Assembly (NCBI RefSeq): GCF_009755725.1
Contig: NZ_CP046619.1
Coordinates: 1,736,001-1,800,000 of the forward strand
Length of the DNA: 64,000 bases
Source: Diaminobutyricimonas sp. LJ205
GTDB taxonomy: Bacteria > Actinomycetota > Actinomycetes > Actinomycetales > Microbacteriaceae
Direction: 5' to 3'
Notes under the pieces: model-generated
What the model saw: only the letters and a program-made list of their open reading frames with translations
What the model was told of the DNA's origin: nothing
The model's database searches: none
Shown here: piece after piece, positions 35,134 through 44,952 of the stretch
Position numbering within the stretch: the stretch's first letter is position 1
Layout of the letters: every line of letters starts with the position of its first letter
Position numbers and translations under genes: made by a program

Positions 35134-35388
35134 CTAGCTGGCCGCCACGATGTTGACGACCTTGCGGCCGCCCTTCGAGCCGAACTGAACCGCTCCCGCC
35201 TCAAGGGCGAACAGCGTGTCGTCCCCGCCACGGCCGACGCCTGCGCCGGGGTGGAAGTGAGTGCCGCGCTGACGGACGATGATCTCTCCAGCACCGACGA
35301 CCTGGCCGCCGAAACGCTTCACACCGAGGCGCTGTGCGTTCGAGTCGCGACCGTTACGGGTCGAGGAAGCTCCCTTTTTATGTGCCAT
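35134..35388 (-). CDS. rpmA: 50S ribosomal protein bL27
   Basis: 84 aa, beginning [22 protein letters not shown] and carrying [22 protein letters not shown], all typical of L27. The N-terminus reaches toward the peptidyl-transferase centre; no cleavable N-terminal extension is seen. Follows rplU by 13 bases. Confidence 0.97.
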   Translation of the reverse strand: MAHKKGASSTRNGRDSNAQRLGVKRFGGQVVGAGEIIVRQRGTHFHPGAGVGRGGDDTLFALEAGAVQFGSKGGRKVVNIVAAS

Positions 35389-35401
35389 TTCAGCGCCTGC
35401 C

Positions 35402-35710
35402 TTACTTGATGCCGGTGATCTTGACGCGGGTCTGGTCAGCGCGGAAACCCTGACGCTTCTTGTACCCGGTCTTGTTCTTGAACTTCTGGATGGTGATCTT
35501 CGGGCCACGGAGGTCTCCGAGGACCTCAGCAGTGACCTTGACCTTCGCAAGCGACTTAGCGTCGTGCGTGATCGTGTCGCCATCGACGAGCAGCACCGGG
35601 GCGAGCTCGATGTTGCCATCCTTATCAGCCGCGATGCGGTCAAGAACGACGATCGAACCAACTTCGACCTTCTCCTGCCGACCACCGGCGCGCACAACTG
35701 CGTAAACCAC
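35402..35710 (-). CDS. rplU: 50S ribosomal protein bL21
   Basis: 102 aa; [18 protein letters not shown] and the C-terminal [25 protein letters not shown] are conserved in L21. GTG start at 35710 with AAGGG upstream. First gene of rplU-rpmA, with its own promoter about 75 bases upstream. Confidence 0.97.
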   Translation of the reverse strand: MVYAVVRAGGRQEKVEVGSIVVLDRIAADKDGNIELAPVLLVDGDTITHDAKSLAKVKVTAEVLGDLRGPKITIQKFKNKTGYKKRQGFRADQTRVKITGIK

Positions 35711-35783
35711 TTCTAACCCTTACTTTTCAGAGGAAATCTCTTGGCGACCAGCGCGGACACAGCCCAGCGCACACCAACGGTCA

Positions 35784-35813
35784 AGATTACTCGATGCTGT
35801 GCGCTTCGGTCAA
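35784..35813 (-). promoter_or_regulatory. rplU-rpmA promoter
   Basis: Minus strand TTGACC (35813-35808), an 18-base spacer and TAATCT (35789-35784) form a good housekeeping sigma promoter, giving a leader of about 67 bases. The remaining gap up to 36001 holds no further gene; the small minus ORF at 35713-35976 crosses this promoter and is not credible. Confidence 0.75.
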
Positions 35814-36001
35814 ACCGCGTCCACGATCCCTGCAGCAGTGGGTGTTGTGCAGGATGTCGCGTGAGCCAGTTCCGCGAATGAGCCACTTCCAGAAGGATCA
35901 GCTCAGCCAAGATTGTCCATGGTAGCAACTCGATCGCCACCGCGTGTGCAGCGCGCCGGAATGTCGGAAGAGGCATCCGCGTGTCCCGCCACCCGACTGT
36001 C

Positions 36002-36007
36002 TACAAT
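36002..36007 (+). promoter_or_regulatory. -10 box (TACAAT) for the DUF4031 transcript
   Basis: TACAAT is a near-ideal -10. It ends six bases before an ATG at 36014, so transcription should start at that ATG. Confidence 0.6.
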
Positions 36008-36013
36008 CGGCGC

Positions 36014-36031
36014 ATGGCGGTGATTCCATGA
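36014..36031 (+). CDS. Predicted leaderless five-codon mini-ORF (MAVIP) coupled to DUF4031 gene
   Basis: ATG GCG GTG ATT CCA TGA begins exactly where transcription is predicted to start and its TGA (36029-36031) overlaps the ATG of the DUF4031 gene (36028-36030). A ribosome finishing the mini-ORF could restart on the downstream gene. The peptide itself is unlikely to have a function. Inferred from spacing only. Confidence 0.45.
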   Translation: MAVIP

Positions 36032-36303
36032 CGGTGCTCATCGATCCGCCCAGGTGGCCGGCGCACGGCATGCTGTGGGCGCACCTGGTGAGCGACGAGT
36101 CCCTGGCCGAGTTGCACGCGTTTGCTGCGTCAGCTGAGATACCGCCTCGGGCGTTCGACCACGACCACTACGACGTGCCGGAGAACCGCTATGCCGATCT
36201 GGTTGCTCGTGGTGCCGAGCCGGTCAGTGGACTGGATCTGGCCCGCCGGCTGGAGGCCAGCGGGCTGCGGGTGAAGCAGCGCGACAAGAAGCCGCACGCG
36301 TAA
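36028..36303 (+). CDS. DUF4031 domain protein
   Basis: 91 aa. Starts MTVLIDPPRWPAHGMLWAHLVSD and contains FDHDHYDVPENRY, the conserved core of DUF4031. No catalytic role is known. The start is preceded by GGCGGTGA and overlaps a predicted mini-ORF stop. Convergent with rne; a strong hairpin lies between. Confidence 0.85.
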   Translation: MTVLIDPPRWPAHGMLWAHLVSDESLAELHAFAASAEIPPRAFDHDHYDVPENRYADLVARGAEPVSGLDLARRLEASGLRVKQRDKKPHA

Positions 36304-36305
36304 CC

Positions 36306-36345
36306 GCTGGTTGAGGAGCGCCGCGAGGGCGCTCCTCATCAACAA
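36306..36345. terminator. Bidirectional terminator-like repeat between DUF4031 and rne
   Basis: GAGGAGCGCC (36313-36322) and GGCGCTCCTC (36328-36337) form a 10-bp stem closed by GCGAG, extended by GTTGA/TCAAC. The flanking CGCTGGTTGAGGAGCGC resembles palindromic repeats common between actinobacterial genes. It would end both converging transcripts. Confidence 0.65.
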
Positions 36346-36361
36346 GCGAGTCTGGCGCTAT

Positions 36362-38797
36362 CTAGCTGATGGTGCCCGGAGCCCCACCGGAGGACTGCAC
36401 GCGGCGCGAGGTGCGCGCGGTGCGACCCTGGCCGGGCTGCTTCGGTTCGGGCAGCGCCTCAAGCACCGAGCCGAGGATCTGCTGAGCCTCTTCGGTGTTG
36501 ATGCGGCGGTTCTGACGGGCCTTCTTGACCGGGATGTCGAGGATGGCAACTGTCGCCTCGGCGGCCGCAACCGTCTCGGCATCCGTCTTCGCCTCGCGCA
36601 CGGCGTCGGCGACCTGCTCCAGCTTGCCTGTGGCGGCCTGCTCGGCTGCCTCGGCGGCAGGCTCAGCCGATTCGCCCTCCTGGGTGTGCGCCACGGTGCT
36701 CGCGGCGATCTGGGCGAGAGCGTGTCGCACGTCCTCGGTGATCGCGTGAGTGCCCGCGCTGGCTGCGACCGGCTTCTGCTGCTGGGCGTTGCCGCCACCA
36801 TTGCCGCCGTTGCCGTTTCCGCCGTTGCCGCCCTTGCCGCGGCGGTTACTACGCCCGGACTCCGGCTGCTGGCTGCGGTGCTTCGTGACGGGGTCGTGGT
36901 GCACGATGATGCCTCGGCCGGCACACGTCTCGCAGGGCTCGCTGAAGGACTCGAGCAGTCCGAGGCCCAGCTTCTTGCGGGTCATCTGCACGAGACCGAG
37001 CGAGGTGACCTCGGCGACCTGGTGCTTGGTGCGGTCGCGGCTCAGGCACTCGACGAGACGTCGCAGCACCAGGTCACGGTTGGATTCGAGGACCATGTCG
37101 ATGAAGTCGACGACGATGATGCCGCCGATGTCCCGCAAACGCAGCTGTCGCACGATTTCTTCGGCCGCTTCGAGGTTGTTCTTCGTGACGGTCTCTTCGA
37201 GGTTGCCGCCCGACCCGACGAACTTGCCGGTGTTGACGTCGACCACGGTCATCGCTTCGGTGCGGTCGATGACGAGCGAACCGCCCGAGGGCAGCCACAC
37301 CTTGCGGTCGAGCGCCTTCTCGATCTGCTCGGTGATGCGGAACTCGTCGAAGGCGTCACGCTCGCCCTCGTACTTCTCGACGCGCTCGAGCAGGTCCGGG
37401 GCGACCGCGGCCAGGTAGCCCTCGATCGTGGCCTGGGCATCGTCACCGGAGATGACGAGCTTCTGGAAGTCCTCGTTGAAGACATCCCGGATGATCTTGA
37501 CCAGCAGGTCGGGCTCGGAGTGCAGCAGCGCGGGAGCGTTCACGGTCTCAACCTGACGGCTGATCTGTGCCCACTGCGCGGTCAGCCGGTTGACGTCGAG
37601 GGTCAACTGCTCCTCGGTGGCCCCCTCGGCAGCTGTGCGGACGATGACGCCGACGTTCTCGGGCAGCACCTCCTTGAGGATCTTCTTCAGCCGGGCACGC
37701 TCGGTGTCGGGCAGCTTGCGGCTGATCCCGTTCATCGAGCCGTTCGGCACGTAGACGAGGTAGCGACCAGGCAGCGAGACCTGGCTGGTGAGCCGGGCTC
37801 CCTTGTGGCCGATCGGGTCCTTGGTGACCTGCACCAGCACCTTGTCGCCGGGCTTGAGTGCCAGCTCGATGCGGCGCGCCTGGTTCTTGTTCTCGCTCTC
37901 GGCGGCGGCGGCTTCCCAGTCGACCTCACCCGAGTAGAGCACGGCGTTCCGGCCGCGCCCGATGTCGACGAATGCGGCTTCCATGCTCGGCAGCACGTTC
38001 TGCACGCGGCCGAGGTAGACGTTGCCGATCAGCGAGCCGTCCTGCGACTTGGCGACGTAGTGCTCGACGAGCACGCCATCCTCGAGGACACCGATCTGGA
38101 TGCGTCCGTTCTTCGACCGAACGACCATGGAACGGTCGACGCTCTCGCGGCGGGCGAGGAACTCGGCCTCGGTGATCACCGGACGGCGACGACCGGCGTC
38201 GCGACCGTCACGGCGACGCTGCTTCTTGGCCTCGAGACGCGTGGAGCCCTTGACCTTCTGCGGCTCAGTGATCAGCTCAGGCTGCTTGCGCGGCTGGCGG
38301 ACCCGCACAGTGGTGTTCGGCTCGTCGTCACCCTCGCGGACGTCGTCCGCGCTGCGCCGGCGGCGCCGGTTGCGGGGAGCACCGCGGTCTTCGTCGTCAT
38401 CGGCGTCGTGCTCGGGGAGCGGCGGCAGCGGTGCGATCGCCGGCGCGTGGAAGAGCAGCGACGTGGTCGAGGTGGCGACGAGCTTCACCTCGGCGGGCTT
38501 CGGCTCGGTGGCGGCTGCTTCCGGCGAAGCGGATGCCTCGGCCGACTGCGCCTTCAGGGGCTCAGCCTCGTCAGACGCGCTGTCTTCGGCGGCAGTGGCC
38601 TCGGCGTTGCCCTGCTCAACGGTGTCCGCGTCAGCGGACGTCTCAACGGTGCCCGTCTCAACAGTTCCCGCCTCGGGTGCGGCCTCGACGTCGGTCAGCG
38701 GTTCATCGGCGCTCGTCTCGAGGACCGGCTGACCGGTCTTCTTCCGGGCTCCGAAAAGCCGCGTGCGTCGTCTGGGTGTTCCTTCGTTCCCTACCAT
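36362..38797 (-). CDS. rne: Ribonuclease E/G family
   Basis: 811 aa. An acidic, low-complexity N-terminal region of ~250 residues precedes the S1 domain (GNVYLGRVQNVLPSMEAAFVDIG). The RNase E catalytic domain has DVNTGKFVG and IVVDFIDM with the two Asp metal ligands, and the Zn-link CETCAGRG. A Gly/Asn-rich C-terminal tail is probably disordered. The enzyme processes rRNA and starts mRNA decay. Start at 38797 (MVGNEGTPRRRTRLF) was preferred to an upstream in-frame site that crosses the leader. Confidence 0.94.
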   Translation of the reverse strand: MVGNEGTPRRRTRLFGARKKTGQPVLETSADEPLTDVEAAPEAGTVETGTVETSADADTVEQGNAEATAAEDSASDEAEPLKAQSAEASASPEAAATEPKPAEVKLVATSTTSLLFHAPAIAPLPPLPEHDADDDEDRGAPRNRRRRRSADDVREGDDEPNTTVRVRQPRKQPELITEPQKVKGSTRLEAKKQRRRDGRDAGRRRPVITEAEFLARRESVDRSMVVRSKNGRIQIGVLEDGVLVEHYVAKSQDGSLIGNVYLGRVQNVLPSMEAAFVDIGRGRNAVLYSGEVDWEAAAAESENKNQARRIELALKPGDKVLVQVTKDPIGHKGARLTSQVSLPGRYLVYVPNGSMNGISRKLPDTERARLKKILKEVLPENVGVIVRTAAEGATEEQLTLDVNRLTAQWAQISRQVETVNAPALLHSEPDLLVKIIRDVFNEDFQKLVISGDDAQATIEGYLAAVAPDLLERVEKYEGERDAFDEFRITEQIEKALDRKVWLPSGGSLVIDRTEAMTVVDVNTGKFVGSGGNLEETVTKNNLEAAEEIVRQLRLRDIGGIIVVDFIDMVLESNRDLVLRRLVECLSRDRTKHQVAEVTSLGLVQMTRKKLGLGLLESFSEPCETCAGRGIIVHHDPVTKHRSQQPESGRSNRRGKGGNGGNGNGGNGGGNAQQQKPVAASAGTHAITEDVRHALAQIAASTVAHTQEGESAEPAAEAAEQAATGKLEQVADAVREAKTDAETVAAAEATVAILDIPVKKARQNRRINTEEAQQILGSVLEALPEPKQPGQGRTARTSRRVQSSGGAPGTIS

Positions 38798-39060
38798 CGT
38801 GGTAGCACTCCTCGCCCGGTGCGGGTAACCGCGCACCCGCCGGGTACTTCTCACGCGGGAACGCCATGGCGTCCGCCGCTAATCCTGTCGTCTGCGATCG
38901 TGTGCGACACTGCGGTTCGCGATCACTATCGCTGCGCTCTGTCACAACGCTTCGGAACTTGCTATCCGACACGCCAGCGAATCGGTTCGCTGCCTGCGTG
39001 GCCCGGTTTGCCCGGTAAGCCTTCATTGGCGCCAGTTCGGGCGCGGCCCGTCTGACTACA
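38798..39060 (-). other. Long 5' leader of rne
   Basis: About 260 bases lie between the predicted transcription start and the rne ATG, without a conserved protein. A 107-codon ORF begins at 39026 and overlaps the rne start out of frame, but has no ribosome binding site. Long rne leaders mediate autoregulation in some bacteria; this is an analogy only. The stretch 39071-39163 shows no gene. Confidence 0.45.
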
Positions 39061-39064
39061 TCAA

Positions 39065-39070
39065 ATTATC
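39065..39070 (-). promoter_or_regulatory. Probable -10 box of rne
   Basis: GATAAT in GCGATAATTTG on the minus strand; no good -35 at the usual distance. Confidence 0.45.
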
Positions 39071-39163
39071 GCACGGTACCCGTGAAACCCCGCACATCGC
39101 CCCCACCAAGCCTGTCGCGGTACTCGCGAAGGATGCTCACACGTGGTTGGTCGCGCTTGTCGC

Positions 39164-39183
39164 GGTCTCGGCAAGCTCGACCA
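39164..39183. repeat. Copy of the GGTCTCGRCAAGCTCGACCA repeat
   Basis: GGTCTCGGCAAGCTCGACCA differs by one base from the copy in valS at 54502. It lies in the gap between ndk and rne. Confidence 0.7.
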
Positions 39184-39228
39184 GGGAGGGTGCGGCTGGT
39201 ACTAGCCGACTCGTTCGAGCCGCGAAAC

Positions 39229-39264
39229 AGCGAACGCCGCCGCCCAGTGGCGACGGCGTTCACT
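39229..39264 (-). terminator. Terminator after ndk
   Basis: Minus-strand arms AGTGAACGCCGTCGCC and GGCGGCGGCGTTCGCT form a 16-bp stem with two G-U pairs and an ACTG loop, followed by GTTTCG. Confidence 0.75.
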
Positions 39265-39277
39265 GTACGTGTGTGGC

Positions 39278-39694
39278 TTATGCGAACCAGAGGCCCAGCT
39301 CGCGCTCCGCGGTTTCGGGAGAGTCGCTGCCGTGCACGAGGTTCTGCTGCACCTTGAGGCCCCAGTCACGGCCGAGGTCGCCGCGGATGGTGCCGGGCGC
39401 GGCGGTCGTCGGGTCGGTGGTGCCGGCGAGAGCGCGGAAGCCCTCGATCACCCGGTCGCCGGCGGCACGGATGGCCACGATCGGGCCCGACTCCATGAAC
39501 TCGAGCAGCGGCTCGTAGAACGGCTTGCCCTCGTGCTCGGCGTAGTGCTTGGCGAGCAGCTCCCGGTCGGCCTGCACGAGCTTGATGTCGACGAGGCTGT
39601 ACCCCTTCGCTTCGATGCGGCGCAGGATCTCGCCGGTGAGGTTGCGGGCGACCCCATCGGGCTTGACCAGGACGAGGGTTTCTTCGACTGCCAT
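39278..39694 (-). CDS. ndk: Nucleoside diphosphate kinase
   Basis: 138 aa. Starts MAVEETLVLVKPDGVARNL and has the phospho-His in NLVHGSDSPETAERE. It balances NTP pools using ATP. The ATG shares a base with the stop of the DUF4233 gene (TAATG), so it belongs to the ileS-folC-DUF4233-ndk operon, and a terminator follows. Confidence 0.97.
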   Translation of the reverse strand: MAVEETLVLVKPDGVARNLTGEILRRIEAKGYSLVDIKLVQADRELLAKHYAEHEGKPFYEPLLEFMESGPIVAIRAAGDRVIEGFRALAGTTDPTTAAPGTIRGDLGRDWGLKVQQNLVHGSDSPETAERELGLWFA

Positions 39695-40080
39695 TACTCT
39701 CCTTCTCTCGTGTCAGGCGCTGACGCCGCATTCCTGCGATCGATCTGCCTGCCCTTTACAAGGTAGTAGACGAACATGGCCGCAAAGCCCGCACCGATCA
39801 GGTACATGAGCGGCTCCAGCAGCCCGAGCGCGATCAGCACAACTTGCAACCCGAGCGCAAGCCAGATGCCAACCGGGTAACGGAGCAACCGCACGGCGAC
39901 AATCAGCAGCACGACGAGCGCTCCCCCGCCGATGAAGGCCACCGGCGCCGGCAGCCGCTGCAGGCCGAACACCACGATTGTCGCGAAGAAGACCAGGAAC
40001 ATTTCCAGCGCGAGCACGATCGAGAGCAGGCTCTCGGTCACCGTGCGCACGCGACGAGGCCTGGGTGCCTCGGCGCTCAC
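39694..40080 (-). CDS. DUF4233 membrane protein
   Basis: 128 aa with four hydrophobic helices (SIVLALEMFLVFFATIVVFG, APVAFIGGGALVVLLIVAVRLL, GIWLALGLQVVLIALGL, LIGAGFAAMFVYYLV). In actinomycetes a DUF4233 gene regularly sits between folC and ndk. The GTG at 40080 overlaps the folC stop (GTGA) and has GGTGG upstream; a GTG at 40089 is the alternative. Function unknown. Confidence 0.8.
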   Translation of the reverse strand: MSAEAPRPRRVRTVTESLLSIVLALEMFLVFFATIVVFGLQRLPAPVAFIGGGALVVLLIVAVRLLRYPVGIWLALGLQVVLIALGLLEPLMYLIGAGFAAMFVYYLVKGRQIDRRNAASAPDTREGE

Positions 40081-41483
40081 TTCATCCACCGTTCACTTTC
40101 GGCGAGGCCGATGACCTCGCCGATCAGCGTGATCGAGCCGGCGACGAGTGCCGCACCGCGTTCGGTTTCGCCCGCGAGTGCTCGGGCCTCATCCATCGCG
40201 GTGGCCAGGTTTGGTTCGACCCGGACCCGGTCGGGGCCGGCGACCGCGACGACGATGGTCGCCAGCGCATCAGCCTCGAGGGAGCGTTCCGAGTCCGACT
40301 CGGTGACGATGAACTCGGCCACCACCGGGTCGAGTGCCTCGACGATGCCGCGGGCGTCCTTGTCGGCGAGCACGCCGAGCACGCACACGACGTGGTCGAA
40401 GGTGAAGTAGCTGGTCAGCGCGGCCGCCAGCGCGGCGGCGCCGTGCGGGTTGTGGGCGGCGTCGACGAGCACGGTGGGATCGGTGCCGACGATCTGCAGA
40501 CGGCCGGGCGACGTGACCGAACCGAGTCCCTCAGCGAGGGTGTCGTGGTCGAGCGGGTGCGCCCCGTCGCCGAGGAATGACTCGACGGCGGCAATCGCGA
40601 GCGTCGCGTTCTGCGCCTGGTGGTCGCCGAACAACGGCAGGAACAGGTCGTCGTACTGGCCGGCGCGTCCGCGGACGCTGATCACCTGGCCACCGACGGC
40701 GACCGTGTTCGACAGCAGCGCGAACGCGTCGCCGTCCACGGCGAGCAGGGATTCGTTCTGCTCCGCGGCGAGCCGGATCTCAGTGAGCGCCTCGGGGGTC
40801 TGCAAGGCGGAGACGACGCGGGCGGCGGGTTTGATGATGCCCGCCTTGGTGCGCGCGATCTCACTGATGGTCTCGCCCAGTCGCTTGGTGTGGTCCAGCG
40901 CGATCGGCGTGAACACGGCCACCTGACCGTCGGCGACGTTGGTGGAGTCCCACTCACCGCCCATGCCGACTTCGAGCACGGCGACATCCACCGGGGCATC
41001 CGCGAACACCGCGAAGGCCAGCACCGTGAGCGCCTCGAAGTAGGTCAGCGGCTGTTCGCCGTTGGCGGTCAGTTCGGCGTCGACCATCAGCAGGTAGGGC
41101 TGGATGTCGGACCAGTTCGACGCGAGCGCGGCGTTGGATACCGGCACTCCGTCGATCACGATCCGCTCGTTCAACCGGGTCAGGTGCGGGCTGGTGAGGA
41201 GCCCGGTACGCAGGCCGTAGGCACGCAGGATGCTCTCGATCATGCGGCTGGTCGAGGTCTTGCCGTTCGTTCCGGTGACGTGCACGACCGAGAACGAGTG
41301 CTGCGGATCGCCCAGCAGCTGAGCGGCGCGGCGCGTCGGTTCCAGGCGCGGTCTCGGCGTTCCCTCCCCCACGCGGCCGAGCAGGTCGTCGATCACGCGG
41401 TCGGCTGCATCCTGATACTCGTGGTCGTCGAACGCGGCGTCGTCGTACTGGCCGCTCGCGTCGAAGATGTCGTCCTTGCTCAT
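40077..41483 (-). CDS. folC: Dihydrofolate synthase / folylpolyglutamate synthase
   Basis: 468 aa. P-loop [60 protein letters not shown] with the carbamylated-Lys region, and [12 protein letters not shown] identify FolC of the Mur ligase superfamily. It attaches glutamate to dihydropteroate and folates. An extra acidic N-terminal stretch (~25 residues) is common in actinomycetes. ATGA overlap with ileS. Confidence 0.95.
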   Translation of the reverse strand: MSKDDIFDASGQYDDAAFDDHEYQDAADRVIDDLLGRVGEGTPRPRLEPTRRAAQLLGDPQHSFSVVHVTGTNGKTSTSRMIESILRAYGLRTGLLTSPHLTRLNERIVIDGVPVSNAALASNWSDIQPYLLMVDAELTANGEQPLTYFEALTVLAFAVFADAPVDVAVLEVGMGGEWDSTNVADGQVAVFTPIALDHTKRLGETISEIARTKAGIIKPAARVVSALQTPEALTEIRLAAEQNESLLAVDGDAFALLSNTVAVGGQVISVRGRAGQYDDLFLPLFGDHQAQNATLAIAAVESFLGDGAHPLDHDTLAEGLGSVTSPGRLQIVGTDPTVLVDAAHNPHGAAALAAALTSYFTFDHVVCVLGVLADKDARGIVEALDPVVAEFIVTESDSERSLEADALATIVVAVAGPDRVRVEPNLATAMDEARALAGETERGAALVAGSITLIGEVIGLAESERWMK

Positions 41484-44400
41484 GCGCGCTCCAGGGTGAC
41501 GCTTACGGTCGACTCAGCGCCGACCTGGGTGCTGCCTGCGCCGTCGGTGACGGTCAGTTCGACGGCCAGGGTCTCGGCCGCGATCAGATCCCGGTGGGTC
41601 TCGATGGACGAGGTGGCGTCGCTTTCAAGGCGGAGCTTGATGCGGTCGCTGACGTCGAGGCCGGCGTCCTTGCGTGCCTGCTGCACGGCACGGATCACGT
41701 CGCGGGCCAGGCCCTCGGCTTCCAGTTCCTCGGTGGTCTCGGCATCCAGCAGCACGAAGCCGCCGCCGGGCAGGAAGGTGATCGCGCTGGAGGCGTCGTC
41801 GGCCTGCAGGTCGAGTTCGAACTCGCCCTCGAGCAATTCGATGCCATCCACGACGACAGTGTCACCGGTCTGCTCCCAGAAGCCCTTCTTCGCGCCGGCG
41901 ATGACGTGCTGAACGTCCTTGCCGATGCGCGGGCCGGCTGCGCGGGCGTTCACTGTGAGCTTCCGGGTGATGCCGAAGTCGGTGAGGCTCGACTCCGCGA
42001 GCGGGGTGAGCGTGACCTCCTTGACGTTCAGTTCTTCACGCAGGATGTCGGTGAACTCGGTGAACTGTTCGCCATCCTCGCTGACCACGGTGAGGCTCGC
42101 CAGCGGCAGGCGCACGCGCAGCTGGCGGGCCTTGCGCAGCGCGAGCCCGGCCGAAGCGATCTCGCGGACCCGGTCCATGGTGGCGACCAGGTCGGGGTCG
42201 GCGCCGAAGGCGAGCTCGTCCGGCCAATTCTCGAGGTGCACGCTGCGACCGCCGGTGAGGCCACGCCAGATCTCTTCGCTCACCAGCGGGACCAGCGGAG
42301 CGGCGACCCGGCACAGGGTCTCCAGCACCGTGTACAGCGTGTCGAAGGCGTCGTGCCAGCCGGCTTCGCCGGTGTCGCCGGTCCAGAACCGGTCACGACT
42401 GCGGCGCACGTACCAGTTGGTGAGCACGTCACCGAAGTCGCGCAGCGCGTTCGTGGCCAGCGGGCTGTCGAGGTGCTCGAGGTGATCGGTGACCTCGATG
42501 ATCAGGTCGCGGGTCTTGGCGAGCAGGTAACGGTCGAGCACGTCGGTGGAGTCGGTGCGCCACGTCGCCGTGTACCCGTCCTCGCTCGCGGCGTTGGCGT
42601 ACAGGCTGAAGAAGTAGTAGGTGCTCCACATCGGCAGCAACAGCTGCCGGACGCCCTCGCGGATGCCCTCCTCGGTGACGACCAGGTTGCCGCCGCGGAT
42701 CACCGAGCTGGACATCAGGAACCAGCGCATCGCGTCTGCGCCGTCGCGGTCGAAGACCTCCGAGACATCCGGATAGTTCTGCAGCGACTTCGACATCTTC
42801 TGCCCGTCACTGCCGAGCACGATGCCGTGGCTGATCACGTTCTTAAATGCCGGCCGGTCGAACAGCGCGGTGGCCAGCACATGCATGGTGTAGAACCAGC
42901 CGCGGGTCTGGCCGATGTATTCGACGATGAAGTCGGCGGGGTTGTGGCTGTCGAACCACTCGGCGTTCTCGAACGGGTAGTGCACCTGCGCGAACGGCAT
43001 CGAGCCGGAGTCGAACCAGACATCGAGCACGTCTTCGATGCGGCGCATCGTCGACTGACCGGTCGGGTCATCCGGGTTCGGCCGGGTGAGCTGGTCGATG
43101 TACGGCCGGTGCAGGTCGGGTTCGCCCTCGCCATTGTGTGGCAGTGCGCCGAAGTCGCGTTCAAGTTCCTCGAGCGAACCGTAGACGTCGACCCGCGGGT
43201 ACTCGGGGTTGTCGCTCTTCCAGACCGGGATCGGGCTGCCCCAGTACCGGTTGCGGGAGATCGACCAGTCGCGGGCGCCTGCCAGCCACTTGCCGAACTG
43301 GCCGTGCTTGACGTTCTCGGGTACCCAGGTGATCTCTTCGTTCAGCTCACCCATCCGGTCGCGGAATTCGGGGACGCGCACGAACCAGCTGGACACGGCC
43401 TTGTAGATCAGCGGCTGGCGGCAACGCCAGCAGTGCGGGTAGCTGTGCTCGTAGCTGGCGACCTTGAGCAGCCTGCCCTCGGCGCGCAGTAGCTGGGTGA
43501 GCGGCTTGTTCGCCTCGAACACGTGCATGCCGGCGACGGGCTCAACCTGCGGGAGGAACTTTCCGCCGTCGTCGACGGAGAGGATCACCGGGATGCCGGC
43601 ACCGGCGGCGACGAGCTGGTCGTCTTCGCCGTAGGCGGGTGCCTGGTGCACGATGCCGGTGCCCTCGCCGGTGGCGACGTAGTCCGCGGTGAGGATCTGC
43701 CAGGCGTTCTCGGTGCCCCAGGTCTCGGTGTCGGCGTAGAAGTCCCACAGCCGGTCGTAGTGCACACCGTTGAGGTCGCGACCGGTGACGGTCTTCGTGC
43801 GCGCAGCGAGGGCGTCGGCTGCGGAGTCGTAGCCAAGCTCCTTGGCGTAGCTGGAGAGGGTGTCGGTGGCCAGCAGGTACTCGGCGACGCCTTCTTCGGC
43901 GCCGTCGCCGGCTCCGTTCGGGCCGCTTGGGATGATCGAGTACTCGATGTCGGGGCCGACCGCGAGCGCGAAGTTCGTGGGCAGCGTCCACGGCGTGGTG
44001 GTCCAGGCGAGTGCCCGCACCGCGGTCAGGCCGAGCGCCTCGGCCTTGGTCCCGACCAGCGGGAAGGTGACCGTGACCGTCTGGTCCTGGCGCATCTTGT
44101 AGACGTCGTCGTCCATGCGCAGCTCGTGGTTGGACAGCGGGGTCTCGTCGTTCCAGCAGTACGGCAGCACCCGGAAGCCCTCATAGGCGAGGCCCTTGTC
44201 GTAGAGGCGCTTGAACGCCCAGATGACGCTCTCCATGAACGAGACGTCAAGGGTCTTGTAGTCGTTCTCGAAGTCGACCCAGCGTGCCTGCCGGGTGACA
44301 TAGGCCTGCCACTCCTTGGTATAGCGCAGCACCGATTCGCGGGCCGCGGTGTTGAACGCGTCGACCCCCATCTGCTCGATCTCTTCCTTCTTGGTGATGC

Positions 44401-44737
44401 CGAGCTGGCGCATCGCCTCGAGCTCAGCGGGAAGACCGTGCGTGTCCCAGCCGAACCGACGCTGCACCTGCTTGCCGCGCATGGTCTGGAAGCGCGGGAA
44501 GATGTCCTTCGCGTACCCGGTCAGCAAATGGCCGTAGTGCGGCAGGCCGTTGGCGAACGGCGGGCCGTCGTAGAACACCCACTCCGGCGCGCCCTGCCGC
44601 TGGTCAATCGACGCCTTGAAAGTGGCGTCATCCTTCCAGAACTCGAGGATTCGCTCTTCGATCGCCGGGAAATTCGGCGACGGCGAGACACCCGACTGAT
44701 CGTCGGAGCTCTCGCGGCGGTTGCGGGGGTACGTCAT
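41480..44737 (-). CDS. ileS: Isoleucyl-tRNA synthetase, IleS2-like
   Basis: 1085 aa. The HIGH motif appears as [11 protein letters not shown], the KMSKS loop as [10 protein letters not shown], and [14 protein letters not shown] plus a long C-terminal region place it in the eukaryote-like type 2 group. The enzyme charges tRNA-Ile and edits Val. The ATG at 44737 has AGGAG four bases upstream, and this site lies inside the switching part of a T-box riboswitch. The in-frame extension upstream is the riboswitch read as protein and is rejected. folC overlaps by ATGA. Confidence 0.96.
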   Translation of the reverse strand: MTYPRNRRESSDDQSGVSPSPNFPAIEERILEFWKDDATFKASIDQRQGAPEWVFYDGPPFANGLPHYGHLLTGYAKDIFPRFQTMRGKQVQRRFGWDTHGLPAELEAMRQLGITKKEEIEQMGVDAFNTAARESVLRYTKEWQAYVTRQARWVDFENDYKTLDVSFMESVIWAFKRLYDKGLAYEGFRVLPYCWNDETPLSNHELRMDDDVYKMRQDQTVTVTFPLVGTKAEALGLTAVRALAWTTTPWTLPTNFALAVGPDIEYSIIPSGPNGAGDGAEEGVAEYLLATDTLSSYAKELGYDSAADALAARTKTVTGRDLNGVHYDRLWDFYADTETWGTENAWQILTADYVATGEGTGIVHQAPAYGEDDQLVAAGAGIPVILSVDDGGKFLPQVEPVAGMHVFEANKPLTQLLRAEGRLLKVASYEHSYPHCWRCRQPLIYKAVSSWFVRVPEFRDRMGELNEEITWVPENVKHGQFGKWLAGARDWSISRNRYWGSPIPVWKSDNPEYPRVDVYGSLEELERDFGALPHNGEGEPDLHRPYIDQLTRPNPDDPTGQSTMRRIEDVLDVWFDSGSMPFAQVHYPFENAEWFDSHNPADFIVEYIGQTRGWFYTMHVLATALFDRPAFKNVISHGIVLGSDGQKMSKSLQNYPDVSEVFDRDGADAMRWFLMSSSVIRGGNLVVTEEGIREGVRQLLLPMWSTYYFFSLYANAASEDGYTATWRTDSTDVLDRYLLAKTRDLIIEVTDHLEHLDSPLATNALRDFGDVLTNWYVRRSRDRFWTGDTGEAGWHDAFDTLYTVLETLCRVAAPLVPLVSEEIWRGLTGGRSVHLENWPDELAFGADPDLVATMDRVREIASAGLALRKARQLRVRLPLASLTVVSEDGEQFTEFTDILREELNVKEVTLTPLAESSLTDFGITRKLTVNARAAGPRIGKDVQHVIAGAKKGFWEQTGDTVVVDGIELLEGEFELDLQADDASSAITFLPGGGFVLLDAETTEELEAEGLARDVIRAVQQARKDAGLDVSDRIKLRLESDATSSIETHRDLIAAETLAVELTVTDGAGSTQVGAESTVSVTLERA

Positions 44738-44946
44738 GTGTCTCCTCGGGAGGGATTGCATCTGCACGAGGACGCTGCTTGGTCTCACCCTGCAGCGCGG
44801 TACCACCCCGCTTGCCGCCCGTTGCCGGACGACCGCTTGTTCATTGGCTGTGACGGGCCAGACCCGTTCGGTTCTACTGAGCGTTCCACCGTGATGGGCC
44901 ACCGTTCTTCCGAAAACTCCCCGGTGATGCCGGATCGGTGTCGTTG
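44738..44946 (-). promoter_or_regulatory. Translational T-box riboswitch of ileS
   Basis: The minus strand has the T-box core CGGGGTGGTACCGCG (44810-44796), whose UGG pairs with the NCCA end of uncharged tRNA. Further up are CAGTAGAACCGAACGGG and GTCACAGCC of the linker/Stem II, GGAAGAACGG, and the short Stem I loop GGCATCACCGG with specifier ATC (44928-44926), an Ile codon. This is the ultrashort Stem I type known from actinobacterial ileS. Downstream, TCCTCG (44772-44767) can pair with CGAGGA of the ileS ribosome binding site (44748-44743), so the switch should act on translation: uncharged tRNA-Ile frees the site. Confidence 0.93.
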
Positions 44947-44952
44947 CCGTTC

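Noticed and set aside
35713-35976. 88-codon minus ORF upstream of rplU
   Set aside because: It crosses the TTGACC/TAATCT promoter of rplU and has no family resemblance.
36311-39055. 914-codon open frame on the plus strand
   Set aside because: It is antisense to rne over its whole length; rne carries clear catalytic motifs, and high-GC codon bias keeps the opposite frame open.
44738-44902. 55-residue N-terminal extension of IleS
   Set aside because: This is the T-box riboswitch translated; the ribosome binding site and family N-terminus support the start at 44737.
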